Shown here: piece after piece, positions 9,738 through 19,107 of the stretch
Layout of the letters: every line of letters starts with the position of its first letter
Position numbering within the stretch: the first letter of the stretch is position 1
Assembly: GCF_001707755.1 (NCBI RefSeq)
Contig: NZ_MBDL01000001.1
Location: 434,001-498,000, forward strand
From: Acinetobacter celticus
Lineage (GTDB): Bacteria > Pseudomonadota > Gammaproteobacteria > Pseudomonadales > Moraxellaceae
DNA length: 64,000 nucleotides
Direction: 5' to 3'
Notes under the pieces: generated by a model
What the model was told of the DNA's origin: nothing
Database searches by the model: none
What the model saw: the letters and a program-made list of their open reading frames with translations, nothing else
Made by a program: the position numbers and the translations under genes

Positions 9738-10277
9738 TTAGAGATCCATCCAGCGTCTATTGACCAAACTTCCTGCGCTATTCAGATGTAATACTTTGGC
9801 GTAATTTCCAGCAGCAGTTGCACACTCTGGAATATCTTTGGTCACCACACTACCTGCACCAATGGTCGCATTACTACCTATTTTAACATTTCCGATAATA
9901 CAGACATTCGGGCCAATATAGACATTATCGCCAATTTCTGCAGCTTTTCGTCCCTGATTCGCACCAATGGTCGTAAATTGAGATAAATTTACATTATGAC
10001 CAATCACCACTGAAGGATTCACCACCAATGGGCCACCATGGCCAATATATAAGCCATAGCCAATTTGGGTAGACGGATGAATATCAATCCCGTATTTTTT
10101 TTTCTTATAATAATAAATAGGATACGCAAATTTAGACAGCAGTGATGTTGTGCTTGCTAAACGTAGCCAAAAAGAAAAATTAAAGCCACGATTAAAAAAA
10201 TAATTTTTCAAAAATAATTTAAACGTCAGGCTTCCTGTATAACGATATAAATCACTTTTTATATATTTTAAAGTCAT
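9738..10277 (-). CDS. Serine-acetyltransferase-like hexapeptide acyltransferase
   Basis: A 179-residue left-handed beta-helix transferase of the CysE/WcaB type. Residues 1-65 are a basic, aromatic-rich lead, then YGIDIHPSTQIGYGLYIGHG, where the two His (IHP and IGHG) match the acyl-transfer site of this family, and IGAGSVVTKDIPECATAAG near the end. In a capsule locus such enzymes usually O-acetylate a sugar of the repeat unit; a role in cysteine synthesis is unlikely here. It lies between the pglC-like gene (151-base gap) and the glycosyltransferases. The acceptor cannot be read from the sequence. Confidence 0.8.
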   Translation of the reverse strand: MTLKYIKSDLYRYTGSLTFKLFLKNYFFNRGFNFSFWLRLASTTSLLSKFAYPIYYYKKKKYGIDIHPSTQIGYGLYIGHGGPLVVNPSVVIGHNVNLSQFTTIGANQGRKAAEIGDNVYIGPNVCIIGNVKIGSNATIGAGSVVTKDIPECATAAGNYAKVLHLNSAGSLVNRRWMDL

Positions 10278-10349
10278 ACAACTGCCCCTGAAGAGTTAAT
10301 CCTCTTATTTTAAAACATAATGCGAGATGAGCAGAATCAATCATCTTTT

Positions 10350-11486
10350 TTACATATCCATTTCAGTCATCATATGCTTATTCACTTGATGGACATCGTA
10401 TTTATTTAGCGCAATTTCTCGTGAACGTTGCCCCATCGAAATCATCAGTTTCGGGTCTTCAATAAAATACTGCATGCTTTGCACCAATTGATCGACCGAT
10501 TTTACTGCCACCAAATAACCATTTACCCCATGAGAAACCGTTTCGCGACACCCTGGCGCATCTGTGGTAATGACCGCACGCCCCATGGCCATGGCCTCTA
10601 ACACCGTTCGTGGTGTCCCTTCTCGATAAGAAGGTAAGACATACACGGAACTGGCTGTAATTGCAGGGCGAACATCGCTCAGTTTGCCCCAATAATTGAC
10701 AATTTTATCATTTACCCAAGTCTCGAGTTCCTGCTGGGAAATGGCTGAAGGATTGTCATCCATCCATCCCACCAAATGAAATTCAGCTTCTGGATATTGA
10801 GCTTTAATACTACGTGCAGCAGCCATATATTCACGTATACCTTTATCACCCAATAAACGTGCTATCAGCAAAAATGAGGCCTTTACTCCACCTTGCTCAT
10901 TAATAGGCAATGGCATAACCTCAAAATCTTGCACATTCACGCCAGAACCATTCACGACAACCGCTGGTTTATTGGCTTCAAGTAAGCGCATCTCTTCAAA
11001 TAGTTTTAAATCATCTGGATTTTGGAAAAAAACTTTATGGGCATATTTTAAGGCCTGCGCATATAAACCATGCACCATTTTTTGAAAAATACTGCGCTTA
11101 GCTGTTTCAACATTTTGAAAGGCATAGCCTAAACCTGTGATCAATGCAAAACGCTTTGGCACCTTTGCCAATCCTGCTGCCAGCGTACCGTAAATCACAG
11201 GTTTAATGGTATAAGACAGCACAACATCGGGCTGGATCTGACGAATCTGCTGATACATATTTTTCAACAGTTTCAAATCTGCTAACGGATTCGTTCCCGT
11301 GCGTTGCATTGGAATTTCATGCACCTGATAACCTAATGCGATGAGCTTTTGATATTCCTCTTGGAAGTTTGCTAATTCAGGTACCATGATATGAATTTCA
11401 TAGCCTTTGGTCTGAATCGCTTCCAATAATTTGCCACGAAAATTCAAAACAGAAGGCAGAAAACTGCTAATCATTAAAAATTTCAT
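10350..11486 (-). CDS. GT4 glycosyltransferase (PglA-like)
   Basis: A GT-B fold retaining glycosyltransferase of family 4, about 378 residues from the chosen start. The N-terminal half begins MKFLMISSFLPSVLNFRGKL. The donor-binding half has FLLIARLLGDKGIREYM and the E-x7-E motif in YREGTPRTVLEAMAMG, followed by DAPGCRETV. Similar proteins beside pglC add an alpha-1,3-linked HexNAc to Und-PP-diNAcBac (PglA), so this is a fair candidate for the second sugar. The track start (11501) would overlap the upstream gene by 19 bases; the ATG at 11486 gives a clean 4-base ATGA overlap and the family-like start MKFLMISS, so I use that. Confidence 0.85.
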   Translation of the reverse strand: MKFLMISSFLPSVLNFRGKLLEAIQTKGYEIHIMVPELANFQEEYQKLIALGYQVHEIPMQRTGTNPLADLKLLKNMYQQIRQIQPDVVLSYTIKPVIYGTLAAGLAKVPKRFALITGLGYAFQNVETAKRSIFQKMVHGLYAQALKYAHKVFFQNPDDLKLFEEMRLLEANKPAVVVNGSGVNVQDFEVMPLPINEQGGVKASFLLIARLLGDKGIREYMAAARSIKAQYPEAEFHLVGWMDDNPSAISQQELETWVNDKIVNYWGKLSDVRPAITASSVYVLPSYREGTPRTVLEAMAMGRAVITTDAPGCRETVSHGVNGYLVAVKSVDQLVQSMQYFIEDPKLMISMGQRSREIALNKYDVHQVNKHMMTEMDM

Positions 11487-12577
11487 CTGTCTTGTCTCCA
11501 CTGTGCAAGATATTGCTGACTCACGCTTTCAATACCAAAATTTTGCTCCACTCGTTGGCGTGTGGCTTGTTTTAAAGCGCGTTTTTCTTCATCTGTTTTT
11601 GCAACATAATTTAAAATTGCATCTGTCAAAGCCTCAACATCACGGGGCGGGACAATCGTGCCAAAATCATTCACAATATATTTGGCATCGCCAACATCGG
11701 TACTAATGCATGGCAAACCTGAAGCCATCGCTTCCACCAAAACATTTGGAAAACCTTCAGTAATCGAAGTCATTAAAAAGGCATCAATCGACTGATAAAA
11801 ACTAGGCATATCTGAAATTTGATCAAGCAATTGCACCTTCTTTTCATCAAGCTGATATTGCTCAAAATAGGCTTTTATTTCAGGGTTTTCGATATTTGCG
11901 CCACTACCTGCAATTTTAAAAATAATCGGCTGATCTTTTAATTTGGCAATGGTGGCAAATAAATACGGATAACCTTTTGCAAGGTGATAACGTCCAGCAA
12001 AGCCTATTGTGCAAGGCTCATGCAAAATTGGATTAGGCCCAAATTTGGTAAGTGAAACGCCATTAGCAATGACATGCGAATTGGCATTTTCTAAACCAAA
12101 TTTTTGGTGTTGCACTAAAGCTGAATGTGCACAATAAATAATGCCTTTGGGCATGTTTGATAACATTTTGCTAAATACCAAAGCGACTTTGGTACTAATA
12201 GATTCTTCTTTGGTTGATGCTAAAGAATGATGGATTCCCCAAAAAACATTCGGTTTATGTTGCATTCCTAAAGTGCTTAATGTCGCCAACACATTGGCAT
12301 GATACATCCAACATTGAATAGTTTTAGGCACCAGTTTTTGCAGTAGTTTTTTTAATTGAAAAATTACCGATACAGTATTTAAACCATTCCAATTCAAAGC
12401 ATAATGTGACCGACATAGCGCCAAAGTTTCAGTATAAACAGCTGAGGTTTTCATTAATGAAATGATCACATGATCACATTCATTTTGCGTTTGCTGAATT
12501 AGGCGTGACAGCATCATTTCAGCGCCACCAACCCCTGCAAAATTGGTAATCACATGAACAATCGTCTCTTTACTCAC
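11483..12577 (-). CDS. GT4 glycosyltransferase
   Basis: A GT-B glycosyltransferase of family 4, about 364 residues. The start region IVHVITNFAGVGGAEMML holds the glycine-rich acceptor loop (GVGGAE). The donor half has IGFAGRYHLAKGYPYLF and the motif ITEGFPNVLVEAMASGLP with both glutamates of E-x7-E. A longer frame reaches 12640, but that would overlap the upstream gene by 67 bases. The GTG at 12577 gives a 4-base GTGA overlap with the upstream stop and has a GGAAAA stretch about 8 bases ahead, so it is the likely start. It adds one sugar of the K unit; donor and linkage are unknown. Confidence 0.85.
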   Translation of the reverse strand: MSKETIVHVITNFAGVGGAEMMLSRLIQQTQNECDHVIISLMKTSAVYTETLALCRSHYALNWNGLNTVSVIFQLKKLLQKLVPKTIQCWMYHANVLATLSTLGMQHKPNVFWGIHHSLASTKEESISTKVALVFSKMLSNMPKGIIYCAHSALVQHQKFGLENANSHVIANGVSLTKFGPNPILHEPCTIGFAGRYHLAKGYPYLFATIAKLKDQPIIFKIAGSGANIENPEIKAYFEQYQLDEKKVQLLDQISDMPSFYQSIDAFLMTSITEGFPNVLVEAMASGLPCISTDVGDAKYIVNDFGTIVPPRDVEALTDAILNYVAKTDEEKRALKQATRQRVEQNFGIESVSQQYLAQWRQDR

Positions 12578-13692
12578 GCTAAATTTTCCATCAAGTTTAA
12601 ATAGCTCTGTAAGACATTTTTTTTGTGAAATTGACAGCAATGCTTTTCAAATTCATCATTGCTATAGTCAACATAATTTTCAAACATTGCATGTTGCATT
12701 GCACGGCTCATACCATCAATATCATTACATTCCACCAATAGTCCAAATTTTGAATTCATCAAAATTTCCATTGGGCCACTTGGACAATTGGTACTCACCA
12801 CTTTAATTTTTGATGCCAGTGCTTGAATTAAAACGCCGGGTAAACCTTCCCAATTAGAACTAAGTACAAATAAATCTGCATATTTAAAGTAGGCATATGG
12901 ATTTGGATCAAACCCTGAAAGATCAACGACATCTGACAGATTCAAATCTTTTAATAACTGATCTAATTCGGTACGCAATTCGCCCTCACCTAAAATAATT
13001 AAGCGCGTTTGAGGGTACTGTTGATATAACTTTTGGAAGGAACGAATCAGAAAAGCAAAATTTTTGGCTTCAGTTAAACGCCCAACAGCCATAACCACTT
13101 TATTTTCGGCACTAAAAAAATGATGTTGCACAGGGGCATTTAATTTTTCAAAATAAGCATCGTCAATGACAGGGTTATAAATGGTGATGAGATTTTGCTT
13201 TTTATACGCATAATATTCACGAAAATCTTGCAAAACACCATTCGAGACACACACCACTTTATCTGCCAGCGGATAAGTCAAGTTCACTAAACTTTTTAAA
13301 ATAAATTTAGATAAACCTGTATTTTTCATATTTTTTGAAGGAGTTGATACTTCACGAAAAATGAGCTTGGTTTTGACATGTGCCAATTTTTTGGCAAACC
13401 CACAAATCACATTGCTATGTGTTTGCGTCGCAATAATACAGTCATAGTGTTGTTCTTGTAATCGTTTTTTTAACGGAAATAAAGCATTAACCACGCGCCC
13501 ACAATCAAAATTAATCAACTGAATTTTTGGATGAATTTCGGGCAATAATTTGCCTTTTTCGCCCTCTAAATTACACACCGCTAAATCAATATTTAAGCCT
13601 TGTTCGACCAAACTATTGGCAAGTTGAATGATTGTACGTTCCGCCCCACCTCCACCTAACGTCGGTAAAAAGAACATGACTTTATTCAGCAT
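12574..13692 (-). CDS. GT4 glycosyltransferase (PglJ/PglH-like)
   Basis: A 372-residue GT-B, family 4 enzyme. Its acceptor loop LPTLGGGGAERTIIQLA lies at residues 10-26, and the donor half has VVMAVGRLTEAKNFAFLIR. In the E-x7-E region it reads NWEGLPGVLIQALASK, so the second glutamate is Gln; the following TNCPSGPMEIL is kept. I believe this EGLPGVLIQAL form occurs in a recognised GT4 subgroup, so it need not mean loss of activity. It is the first of three glycosyltransferase genes joined by 4-base overlaps, and the upstream acyltransferase gene ends 23 bases before it. The general PglJ/PglH likeness suggests a HexNAc donor, but that is weak. Confidence 0.85.
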   Translation of the reverse strand: MLNKVMFFLPTLGGGGAERTIIQLANSLVEQGLNIDLAVCNLEGEKGKLLPEIHPKIQLINFDCGRVVNALFPLKKRLQEQHYDCIIATQTHSNVICGFAKKLAHVKTKLIFREVSTPSKNMKNTGLSKFILKSLVNLTYPLADKVVCVSNGVLQDFREYYAYKKQNLITIYNPVIDDAYFEKLNAPVQHHFFSAENKVVMAVGRLTEAKNFAFLIRSFQKLYQQYPQTRLIILGEGELRTELDQLLKDLNLSDVVDLSGFDPNPYAYFKYADLFVLSSNWEGLPGVLIQALASKIKVVSTNCPSGPMEILMNSKFGLLVECNDIDGMSRAMQHAMFENYVDYSNDEFEKHCCQFHKKNVLQSYLNLMENLA

Positions 13693-13715
13693 AACAAAAC
13701 CTAAAAGATGGGAGA

Positions 13716-14261
13716 TTAAAGTTGTTTTTGATTTTGCAGTTCAATTGCATGTTGCACACGCTCCGCATACCCCTGAATACCCTTCAGTTCAGTATCGCTA
13801 ACACAAGTGGCTTTAATTTTTGCGTGGTAAGCGTCAAAGCTAGACACCACTTTTGCAGGAACGCCTATGGCTACTGTATTATCTGGAATGTCTTTGGTCA
13901 CGACAGAACCCGCACCAATCACTACATTTGAGCCAATATTTACACCTGGCATAATAATACTGTTCACACCAATAAAGACCTGTGAGCCCACAGTAATTCT
14001 GGCAAAACGCTGATAACGTTCACCTTGTTCATCTTTGACCAAACAAGTACTGCCATCATGGGTAATAAATTTCACCCCAGAAGTAACAGTAACATCATCG
14101 CCGATGGTTACTAAGAACGGTTCTGAACCCCAACTTCGAATATAGATTCTACAATTATGACCAATCGTGACGCCTTTCTTCCTTGCATATGCCACACTGC
14201 CTTTGGCAAAAAAATAGGTCAAATCAAAAACAGTATTAAAAACGGCACGGATAAAGCTCAT
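13716..14261 (-). CDS. Hexapeptide-repeat acyltransferase
   Basis: A 181-residue left-handed beta-helix transferase. The repeat region runs from ARKKGVTIGHNCRIYI through VTIGDDVTVTSGVKFITHDG to VFIGVNSIIMPGVNIGSNVVIGAGSVVTKDIPDNTVAIG. THDG (near residue 73) carries the His normally used for acyl transfer in the CatB/WcaF/maltose-acetyltransferase group. The likely role is O- or N-acylation of a capsule sugar. It lies between the glycosyltransferase trio and a second acyltransferase gene; the 137-base gap behind it (14262-14398) is AT-rich with no clear signal. Substrate unknown. Confidence 0.8.
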   Translation of the reverse strand: MSFIRAVFNTVFDLTYFFAKGSVAYARKKGVTIGHNCRIYIRSWGSEPFLVTIGDDVTVTSGVKFITHDGSTCLVKDEQGERYQRFARITVGSQVFIGVNSIIMPGVNIGSNVVIGAGSVVTKDIPDNTVAIGVPAKVVSSFDAYHAKIKATCVSDTELKGIQGYAERVQHAIELQNQKQL

Positions 14262-14398
14262 AATTAAAACCTATGTGACAACCTAAAAAGCAAGACGTAA
14301 CGTGAAACTACAAAAGACAATGAGCTACCATCAGCCCATTTTTTGACAATACATTTTAACTGAAAATGAGTTCAACATATACCGCCTAACTAAAGGAC

Positions 14399-15028
14399 TT
14401 AAACCTCAGATACAGTTACAGACTTTTCTAGCTTCTTCGCAGGAATACCGACATAGACGCCCGCCTCTGCAATATTTTTGCTCACCAAAGAACACGCACC
14501 AACAACACAATTATCTGCAATTGTGACACCATCTAATACAGTGACCCGAGCGCCAAACCAGATATTTTCACCAATCACAATGCCCTGTTTCGTGATTTGA
14601 TCTTTCACTAAAACCTCTGGATTATTGAATGTATGATTACTGGCAATCATCACGGTTTGCGTTCCAATACGAGTATTAGCACCAATTTTCAGCCCACCAC
14701 AACCATTTAAAAATGATTTAGAATTGATACTCACATCATGACCAATTTCAATCTTTCCGCCAAAGCATTTGATATAACAACTTTCACCAATAAAACTGTT
14801 GTCACCAATAATTAAGGTCGCATCCGATTCTACAATTAACGTGACATCATCACCAATATAAACATTTTTTCCAATGCGAATTTGCCCTGAAACTTCGAGT
14901 TTAGTACGTCGTCCAAAATATTTAAGCTGTGTGCCCAATGCCATGTTATAGAGCATTTTACGGCACTGCGCAGAAAACCAATTCAGCAGTTTTAAACCTT
15001 TAAAAAAGATCACTTCGGACGTCTCCAC
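14399..15028 (-). CDS. Hexapeptide-repeat acyltransferase (CapG/WbbJ type)
   Basis: A 209-residue beta-helix transferase with repeats IRIGKNVYIGDDVTLIV, LIIGDNSFIGESCYI and IEIGHDVSINSKS, then MIASNHTFNNP, where His matches the catalytic residue of the WbbJ/CapG family. It ends ADNCVVGACSLVSKNIAEAGVYVGIPAKKL. Such genes in capsule loci acetylate a sugar of the unit. The start overlaps the end of the flippase gene by 19 bases. It is the second of two acyltransferases in succession, and the third in this half of the locus if the CysE-like one is counted, so the polymer is probably decorated at several positions. Confidence 0.8.
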   Translation of the reverse strand: METSEVIFFKGLKLLNWFSAQCRKMLYNMALGTQLKYFGRRTKLEVSGQIRIGKNVYIGDDVTLIVESDATLIIGDNSFIGESCYIKCFGGKIEIGHDVSINSKSFLNGCGGLKIGANTRIGTQTVMIASNHTFNNPEVLVKDQITKQGIVIGENIWFGARVTVLDGVTIADNCVVGACSLVSKNIAEAGVYVGIPAKKLEKSVTVSEV

Positions 15029-16185
15029 ACGGTAGCTAAAATGGAAAAATTATAAAAAATCAACGCTACTGGTACAGCCACCAACATATATAATTTATCC
15101 GCACACAACCAATATAACCCTAAGAATAATATAAACTTAATGATCAATTCGACAATTTGCAACTGAAATAACACATTACTTTGTCGCTTCGCAATCAAAT
15201 AAGCTGAACTTGGCGGATTACAAAATACTGCCCAATAACCCAAAGCTAAAATTTGGAAATATAAAGAAATCCCTACCCATTCTTGGCCAAAAATCAAAAG
15301 ATAGAATGATTCAGGTAAAACGAAAAAAATCGCAAAAAAAGGCAATGATAAGACACTTAAAAAAATGCTACTTTTAAAAGCTTCACGCGGGGTATTTTGG
15401 TTTTTATATTTCCGAATAAAAAACTGGCGAATGGTTTGTGACATTAAATTAATCGGTACACGTAAAGTCCGCTCAACAATTGAATAAAAGCCAACGGATT
15501 GAAAGCCCACAAAATGCACGACCACATAATAAGGCAAATTGTGTGAAAAACTATTGAGTAAGGCATGTGGCGTATTGCTAAAAATAAAGTCTTTATAATT
15601 TTTAAATATTTGCCAACTCACCTCATAAAGACGCTGGCTGAGCACATAAAATAATAAGACAACGGCTAACAGCAGTGAGCTCACACTATAACTGTTCAGT
15701 AAATTTATCGTAAAAATAAGTGGTAAAATCAGTTGTACCGCAACAACCGTTATACTGCGAAAAATATTCAACCCTGCACAAAACCATTCTGCTTCGTGGG
15801 CAAATTTATAATTATAAACACTTTGAATTAAGGTATTGGCAAAAACCCCCAAAGCAATCGCAATCGCCATTTCTGCGTTATACACATATGCAATAACAAC
15901 GGCAATAACGGTGCAAAAAAGTAGTGAAAATACACTACTTTCAAAAATCAAACTTTTTTGATGCTCTGCCTTTGCCACCAATAAAGCTTGGTCTAGGCGT
16001 AAATTTGCTACTGTAGACAACACACTAACGAAGGCCAGCGCTACGCCATATTGACCAAAATCATGAACTGAATATAGTCGTGTTAAAAAAGGAAGTGCGA
16101 TAAATGTCATTATCGCACCGACTAATAAACTAAGAGTAATCAACCCAATAGATTGATATTTTCGGGCTAAATGCATCAGCCTCAT
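15010..16185 (-). CDS. wzx: Polysaccharide flippase Wzx (MOP superfamily)
   Basis: An inner-membrane protein of about 391 residues with roughly 12 hydrophobic segments, starting [20 protein letters not shown] and then [21 protein letters not shown], the classic N-terminal pattern of Wzx/RfbX polysaccharide_synt proteins. It moves Und-PP-linked repeat units to the periplasm. A longer frame begins at 16206, but the ATG at 16185 overlaps the epimerase stop by 4 bases (ATGA), so I take it as the start. It is unlike the WzxE-like protein at 1-1127. No Wzy polymerase lies near it: every other gene between here and base 1 is soluble, a monotopic transferase, or Gdr. Confidence 0.9.
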   Translation of the reverse strand: MRLMHLARKYQSIGLITLSLLVGAIMTFIALPFLTRLYSVHDFGQYGVALAFVSVLSTVANLRLDQALLVAKAEHQKSLIFESSVFSLLFCTVIAVVIAYVYNAEMAIAIALGVFANTLIQSVYNYKFAHEAEWFCAGLNIFRSITVVAVQLILPLIFTINLLNSYSVSSLLLAVVLLFYVLSQRLYEVSWQIFKNYKDFIFSNTPHALLNSFSHNLPYYVVVHFVGFQSVGFYSIVERTLRVPINLMSQTIRQFFIRKYKNQNTPREAFKSSIFLSVLSLPFFAIFFVLPESFYLLIFGQEWVGISLYFQILALGYWAVFCNPPSSAYLIAKRQSNVLFQLQIVELIIKFILFLGLYWLCADKLYMLVAVPVALIFYNFSILATVWRRPK

Positions 16186-17204
16186 TTTAGATTTTGCACA
16201 TACCATTTCATCGCCAACTGAATTCCTGCATCAATGCGAAATTTTGGCGCATAGCCCAGTGCTTTTTCAATTTTAGCAATGCTCGCTTGCGAGTGACGCA
16301 CATCTCCGGCACGGAAGTCACGATATACAGGTTCTTTTGTATAACTCACCTTATTTTCATTTAACGCAGTTTTAATCGCATTAAATAAGTCATTCAATGT
16401 CGTTCTGTCACCTACTGCAACGTTGTAGACTTGATTTTTCGCATCGTTACTTGCAGTCGCGGCTAAAATATTCGCTTGAACCGTATTATCAATAAAACAA
16501 AAATCTCGACTGGTCTCACCATCACCATTAATGAACACATCATCATTTGCAATCATGGCCGCTGTCCATTTTGGAATCACTGCAGCATATGCACCATTCG
16601 GGTCTTGACGCTGACCAAAGACATTAAAATAACGCAGACCAATCGACTCAAAGCCATATGTCCGCGCAAATACGTCTGCATACAATTCATTGACGTATTT
16701 CGTTACTGCATAAGGTGAAAGTGGGTTCCCAATATTTTCTTCTACTTTGGGTAATGCAGGATGATCGCCATAGGTTGAGCTACTGGCTGCATAGGTAAAA
16801 CTTGAGACTTGCGCATCGCGTGCCGCAGTCAACATATTTAAAAAACCACTAATATTGGTTTCATTGGTGGTGATTGGATCGGCAATTGAACGTGGCACCG
16901 AACCTAATGCCGCTTCATGTAGCACATAGTCCACACCCATGCAGGCTTTTTGGCAATCTTCAAACTTTCGAATATCACCTTCAATAAAGTTAAATTTTGC
17001 CCATTGATCAGTGGTAACTACAGACTGTACTTCATCTAAATTATACTGATGACCTGTGGCAAAGTTGTCTAAGCCCACCACAGTTTGATTCAGCTTTAAT
17101 AAGGTTTCTAATAAATTAGAGCCAATAAAACCAGCCACACCCGTAACTAACCAAGTTTTAGGGGTAGCTTTTAATTGTTCACATACCGTTTGATATTGGC
17201 TCAT
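16182..17204 (-). CDS. tviC: UDP-N-acetylhexosamine(uronate) C4-epimerase (WbpP/TviC type)
   Basis: A 340-residue extended SDR with the NAD loop [16 protein letters not shown] preceded by a 15-20 residue lead typical of WbpP/TviC. The catalytic residues lie in [16 protein letters not shown] (Ser) and [16 protein letters not shown] (Tyr-x3-Lys); [17 protein letters not shown] is characteristic of this group. It interconverts the gluco and galacto forms of UDP-GlcNAc or its uronate. The gene follows the dehydrogenase by 24 bases, so together they probably deliver UDP-GalNAcA (or UDP-GlcNAcA) to the K unit. In Acinetobacter K loci this position is usually called gne2. Confidence 0.88.
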   Translation of the reverse strand: MSQYQTVCEQLKATPKTWLVTGVAGFIGSNLLETLLKLNQTVVGLDNFATGHQYNLDEVQSVVTTDQWAKFNFIEGDIRKFEDCQKACMGVDYVLHEAALGSVPRSIADPITTNETNISGFLNMLTAARDAQVSSFTYAASSSTYGDHPALPKVEENIGNPLSPYAVTKYVNELYADVFARTYGFESIGLRYFNVFGQRQDPNGAYAAVIPKWTAAMIANDDVFINGDGETSRDFCFIDNTVQANILAATASNDAKNQVYNVAVGDRTTLNDLFNAIKTALNENKVSYTKEPVYRDFRAGDVRHSQASIAKIEKALGYAPKFRIDAGIQLAMKWYVQNLK

Positions 17205-17228
17205 ATATTGTCTTCCTTATTTTAACAA

Positions 17229-18506
17229 TTAAAGGCGGATGTCAGATTCTGTTGCGTCAAGTACATATTTTAAATCATATAAAACATGTTGCTCTTTCCC
17301 TAAAGCACGAATCTCACCTGCACCCATTGCTTTAAATTGATCATGAGCCACTGCTAAAATAACGGCATCATAAGTATCTGTATTGACAGATTGTACTGGT
17401 GTAATGCCATACTCATGTTCTGCTTCTTGCACATCTACCCAAGGATCGTAAACATCTACATCCATATGGTATTCATTCAGCTCTGTCACAATATCAATAA
17501 TTTTAGTATTACGAATATCTGGACAATTCTCTTTAAAACTCAAACCAAGTACCAATACTTTTGCACCTTCAACTTGAATTCTTTTCTGAATCATTCCTTT
17601 TACCAGCTGGGTGACAACATAAGCCCCCATAGAGTCATTTAGACGACGCCCTGCTAAAATAATTTCAGGGTGATAACCTATCGCTTGTGCTTTATGCGTT
17701 AAATAATAAGGATCTACACCAATACAATGCCCCCCAACAAGACCTGGGCGGAAGGGTAAAAAGTTCCATTTGGTGCCTGCAGCTTGTAAAACAGCTTCGG
17801 TGTCGATGCCCATTTTATTAAATATAATGGCAAGCTCATTAATTAAAGCAATATTGACATCACGCTGAGTATTTTCAATGACTTTTGCCGCTTCTGCGAC
17901 TTTAATACTGGTCGCTTTATGTGTGCCCGCTTCAATAATCAGGTTATAAACTTGATCTATAAATTCTGCAATTTCAGGTGTAGAGCCTGAAGTAATTTTC
18001 AGAATATTAGTTACACGATGCAACTTATCACCCGGATTAATACGCTCTGGGCTATAGCCTGCATAAAAATCTTGATTAAATTTCAAGCCAGATTTTTTTT
18101 CCAGTACAGGAATACAAACCTCTTCAGTTGCCCCTGGATATACCGTAGATTCGTACACCACGATATCGTCTTTTTTCAAGACTTTAGCAATGCTTTCTGA
18201 TGCTTTCACCAATGGGCTAAGATCGGGTTGCTTATATTCATCAATCGGCGTAGGGACGGTGACAATGAAAAAATTGCAATCACTCAGTTGCTGTAAATCG
18301 GTGGTATAGCTCAGATGAATAGATTGTTTTAATTCTTCAGGTGTTACCTCTAAGGTATGGTCCTGACCGTTTTTGAGTTCATCAATACGCTTTTGATGAA
18401 TATCAAAACCGACCACTGAAACGTGTTTGCCAAACTCTACAGCCAAAGGTAACCCAACATATCCTAGACCAATAATGGCTATTTTTAGTTCAGAAAGTTG
18501 TAACAT
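17229..18506 (-). CDS. gna: UDP-N-acetylhexosamine 6-dehydrogenase (Gna/TviB/WbpO)
   Basis: A 425-residue UDP-sugar dehydrogenase with all three expected parts: an N-terminal Rossmann fold ([18 protein letters not shown]), the central domain with catalytic Lys and Asn in [17 protein letters not shown] and catalytic Cys in [16 protein letters not shown], and a C-terminal UDP-binding domain ([16 protein letters not shown]). It oxidises C6 of UDP-GalNAc or UDP-GlcNAc with two NAD+ to the uronate. It is the first gene of the minus-strand capsule operon, facing wza across a 707-base control region, which is where gna sits in Acinetobacter K loci. ATG at 18506 is the natural start. Confidence 0.93.
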   Translation of the reverse strand: MLQLSELKIAIIGLGYVGLPLAVEFGKHVSVVGFDIHQKRIDELKNGQDHTLEVTPEELKQSIHLSYTTDLQQLSDCNFFIVTVPTPIDEYKQPDLSPLVKASESIAKVLKKDDIVVYESTVYPGATEEVCIPVLEKKSGLKFNQDFYAGYSPERINPGDKLHRVTNILKITSGSTPEIAEFIDQVYNLIIEAGTHKATSIKVAEAAKVIENTQRDVNIALINELAIIFNKMGIDTEAVLQAAGTKWNFLPFRPGLVGGHCIGVDPYYLTHKAQAIGYHPEIILAGRRLNDSMGAYVVTQLVKGMIQKRIQVEGAKVLVLGLSFKENCPDIRNTKIIDIVTELNEYHMDVDVYDPWVDVQEAEHEYGITPVQSVNTDTYDAVILAVAHDQFKAMGAGEIRALGKEQHVLYDLKYVLDATESDIRL

Positions 18507-18661
18507 ACTAGAAGCCTATACCATCGATGGATTATGAATCATCGTTATATTGTGAAGAGCCCTATAATATAACAAAAATAAGTCCCAAGCGATGTTGCTA
18601 AATATTGTGAGTGCATGACCTGTGAGTCTTTGACCCTACTTTGAAATATATTAGACCTTTT

Positions 18662-18810
18662 TTATAAATCATTTTTGCTCAGCCCCAAGTTATATGCTCC
18701 AGCAATTAAATTAAATCTCAATCCCAGTCTTTTACCTCTATTTCGATAACACTCAGCAAGTCTTTTGAAGATTTTTGACTCCCAAATACACGCTTAATCC
18801 CTGTTTTTCT
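18662..18810 (-). pseudogene. Remnant of an IS5-family transposase (C-terminal end)
   Basis: On the minus strand one frame ends KIFKRLAECYRNRGKRL and then GLRFNLIAGAYNLGLSKNDL before TAA (18664-18662). The pattern YRNR-x-KR-x-x-LRFNLIAG-x-YN is the typical C terminus of IS5-family transposases. Just upstream, the neighbouring frame reads RKTGIKRVFGS (around 18781-18810), which fits the preceding part of the same protein, so at least one frameshift is present. No upstream coding sequence, start or intact inverted repeats remain. TAGACCTTTTTT at 18652-18663, just after the stop, could be a worn right end. The call rests on family pattern recognition. Confidence 0.6.
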
Positions 18811-19095
18811 TTTATTGATTATAAATTTTTATTTTCAGGGTTCAATTTACCATCTCCCTCTTTTAGTTTTTAACGGCAAAACACTATCTGGGCACAAAAT
18901 GCAGATATCCTAGTAATCTTTACCTGCGAAGAGGAGAGAACCGAAAGGAATCTTATTCAGACTTCATCTAAATAATTCAAAATCATGTACAGTACTTCAT
19001 GGAGAGCCTCGCTTAAAAATCCACCGAAGTTAGGTAGACTCTATACCCAAGTTATATCTTAACTTTAAGTAAATTAAAAAAGCTTTAAATTATAA

Positions 19096-19107
19096 GGCTA
19101 CCGTCCC
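19096..19107 (-). promoter_or_regulatory. Possible ops (RfaH/JUMPstart-type) element
   Basis: The minus strand reads GGGACGGTAGCC, which matches 10 of 12 positions of the ops core with its usual flank (GGGGCGGTAGCG). In enterobacteria this element, in the leader of capsule and O-antigen operons, recruits RfaH to suppress termination. Here it points toward gna and lies 590 bases before its start. The rest of a JUMPstart sequence is not clear, and I cannot show that this organism uses RfaH this way. Confidence 0.35.

Noticed and set aside
12578..12640. Longer N terminus of the middle GT4 gene
   Set aside because: It would overlap the upstream gene by 67 bases and adds residues that are not glycosyltransferase-like; the GTGA overlap start is better.
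18811..19080. Further upstream coding sequence of the transposase remnant
   Set aside because: All minus-strand frames here are broken by stops and I could not align them convincingly with a transposase.
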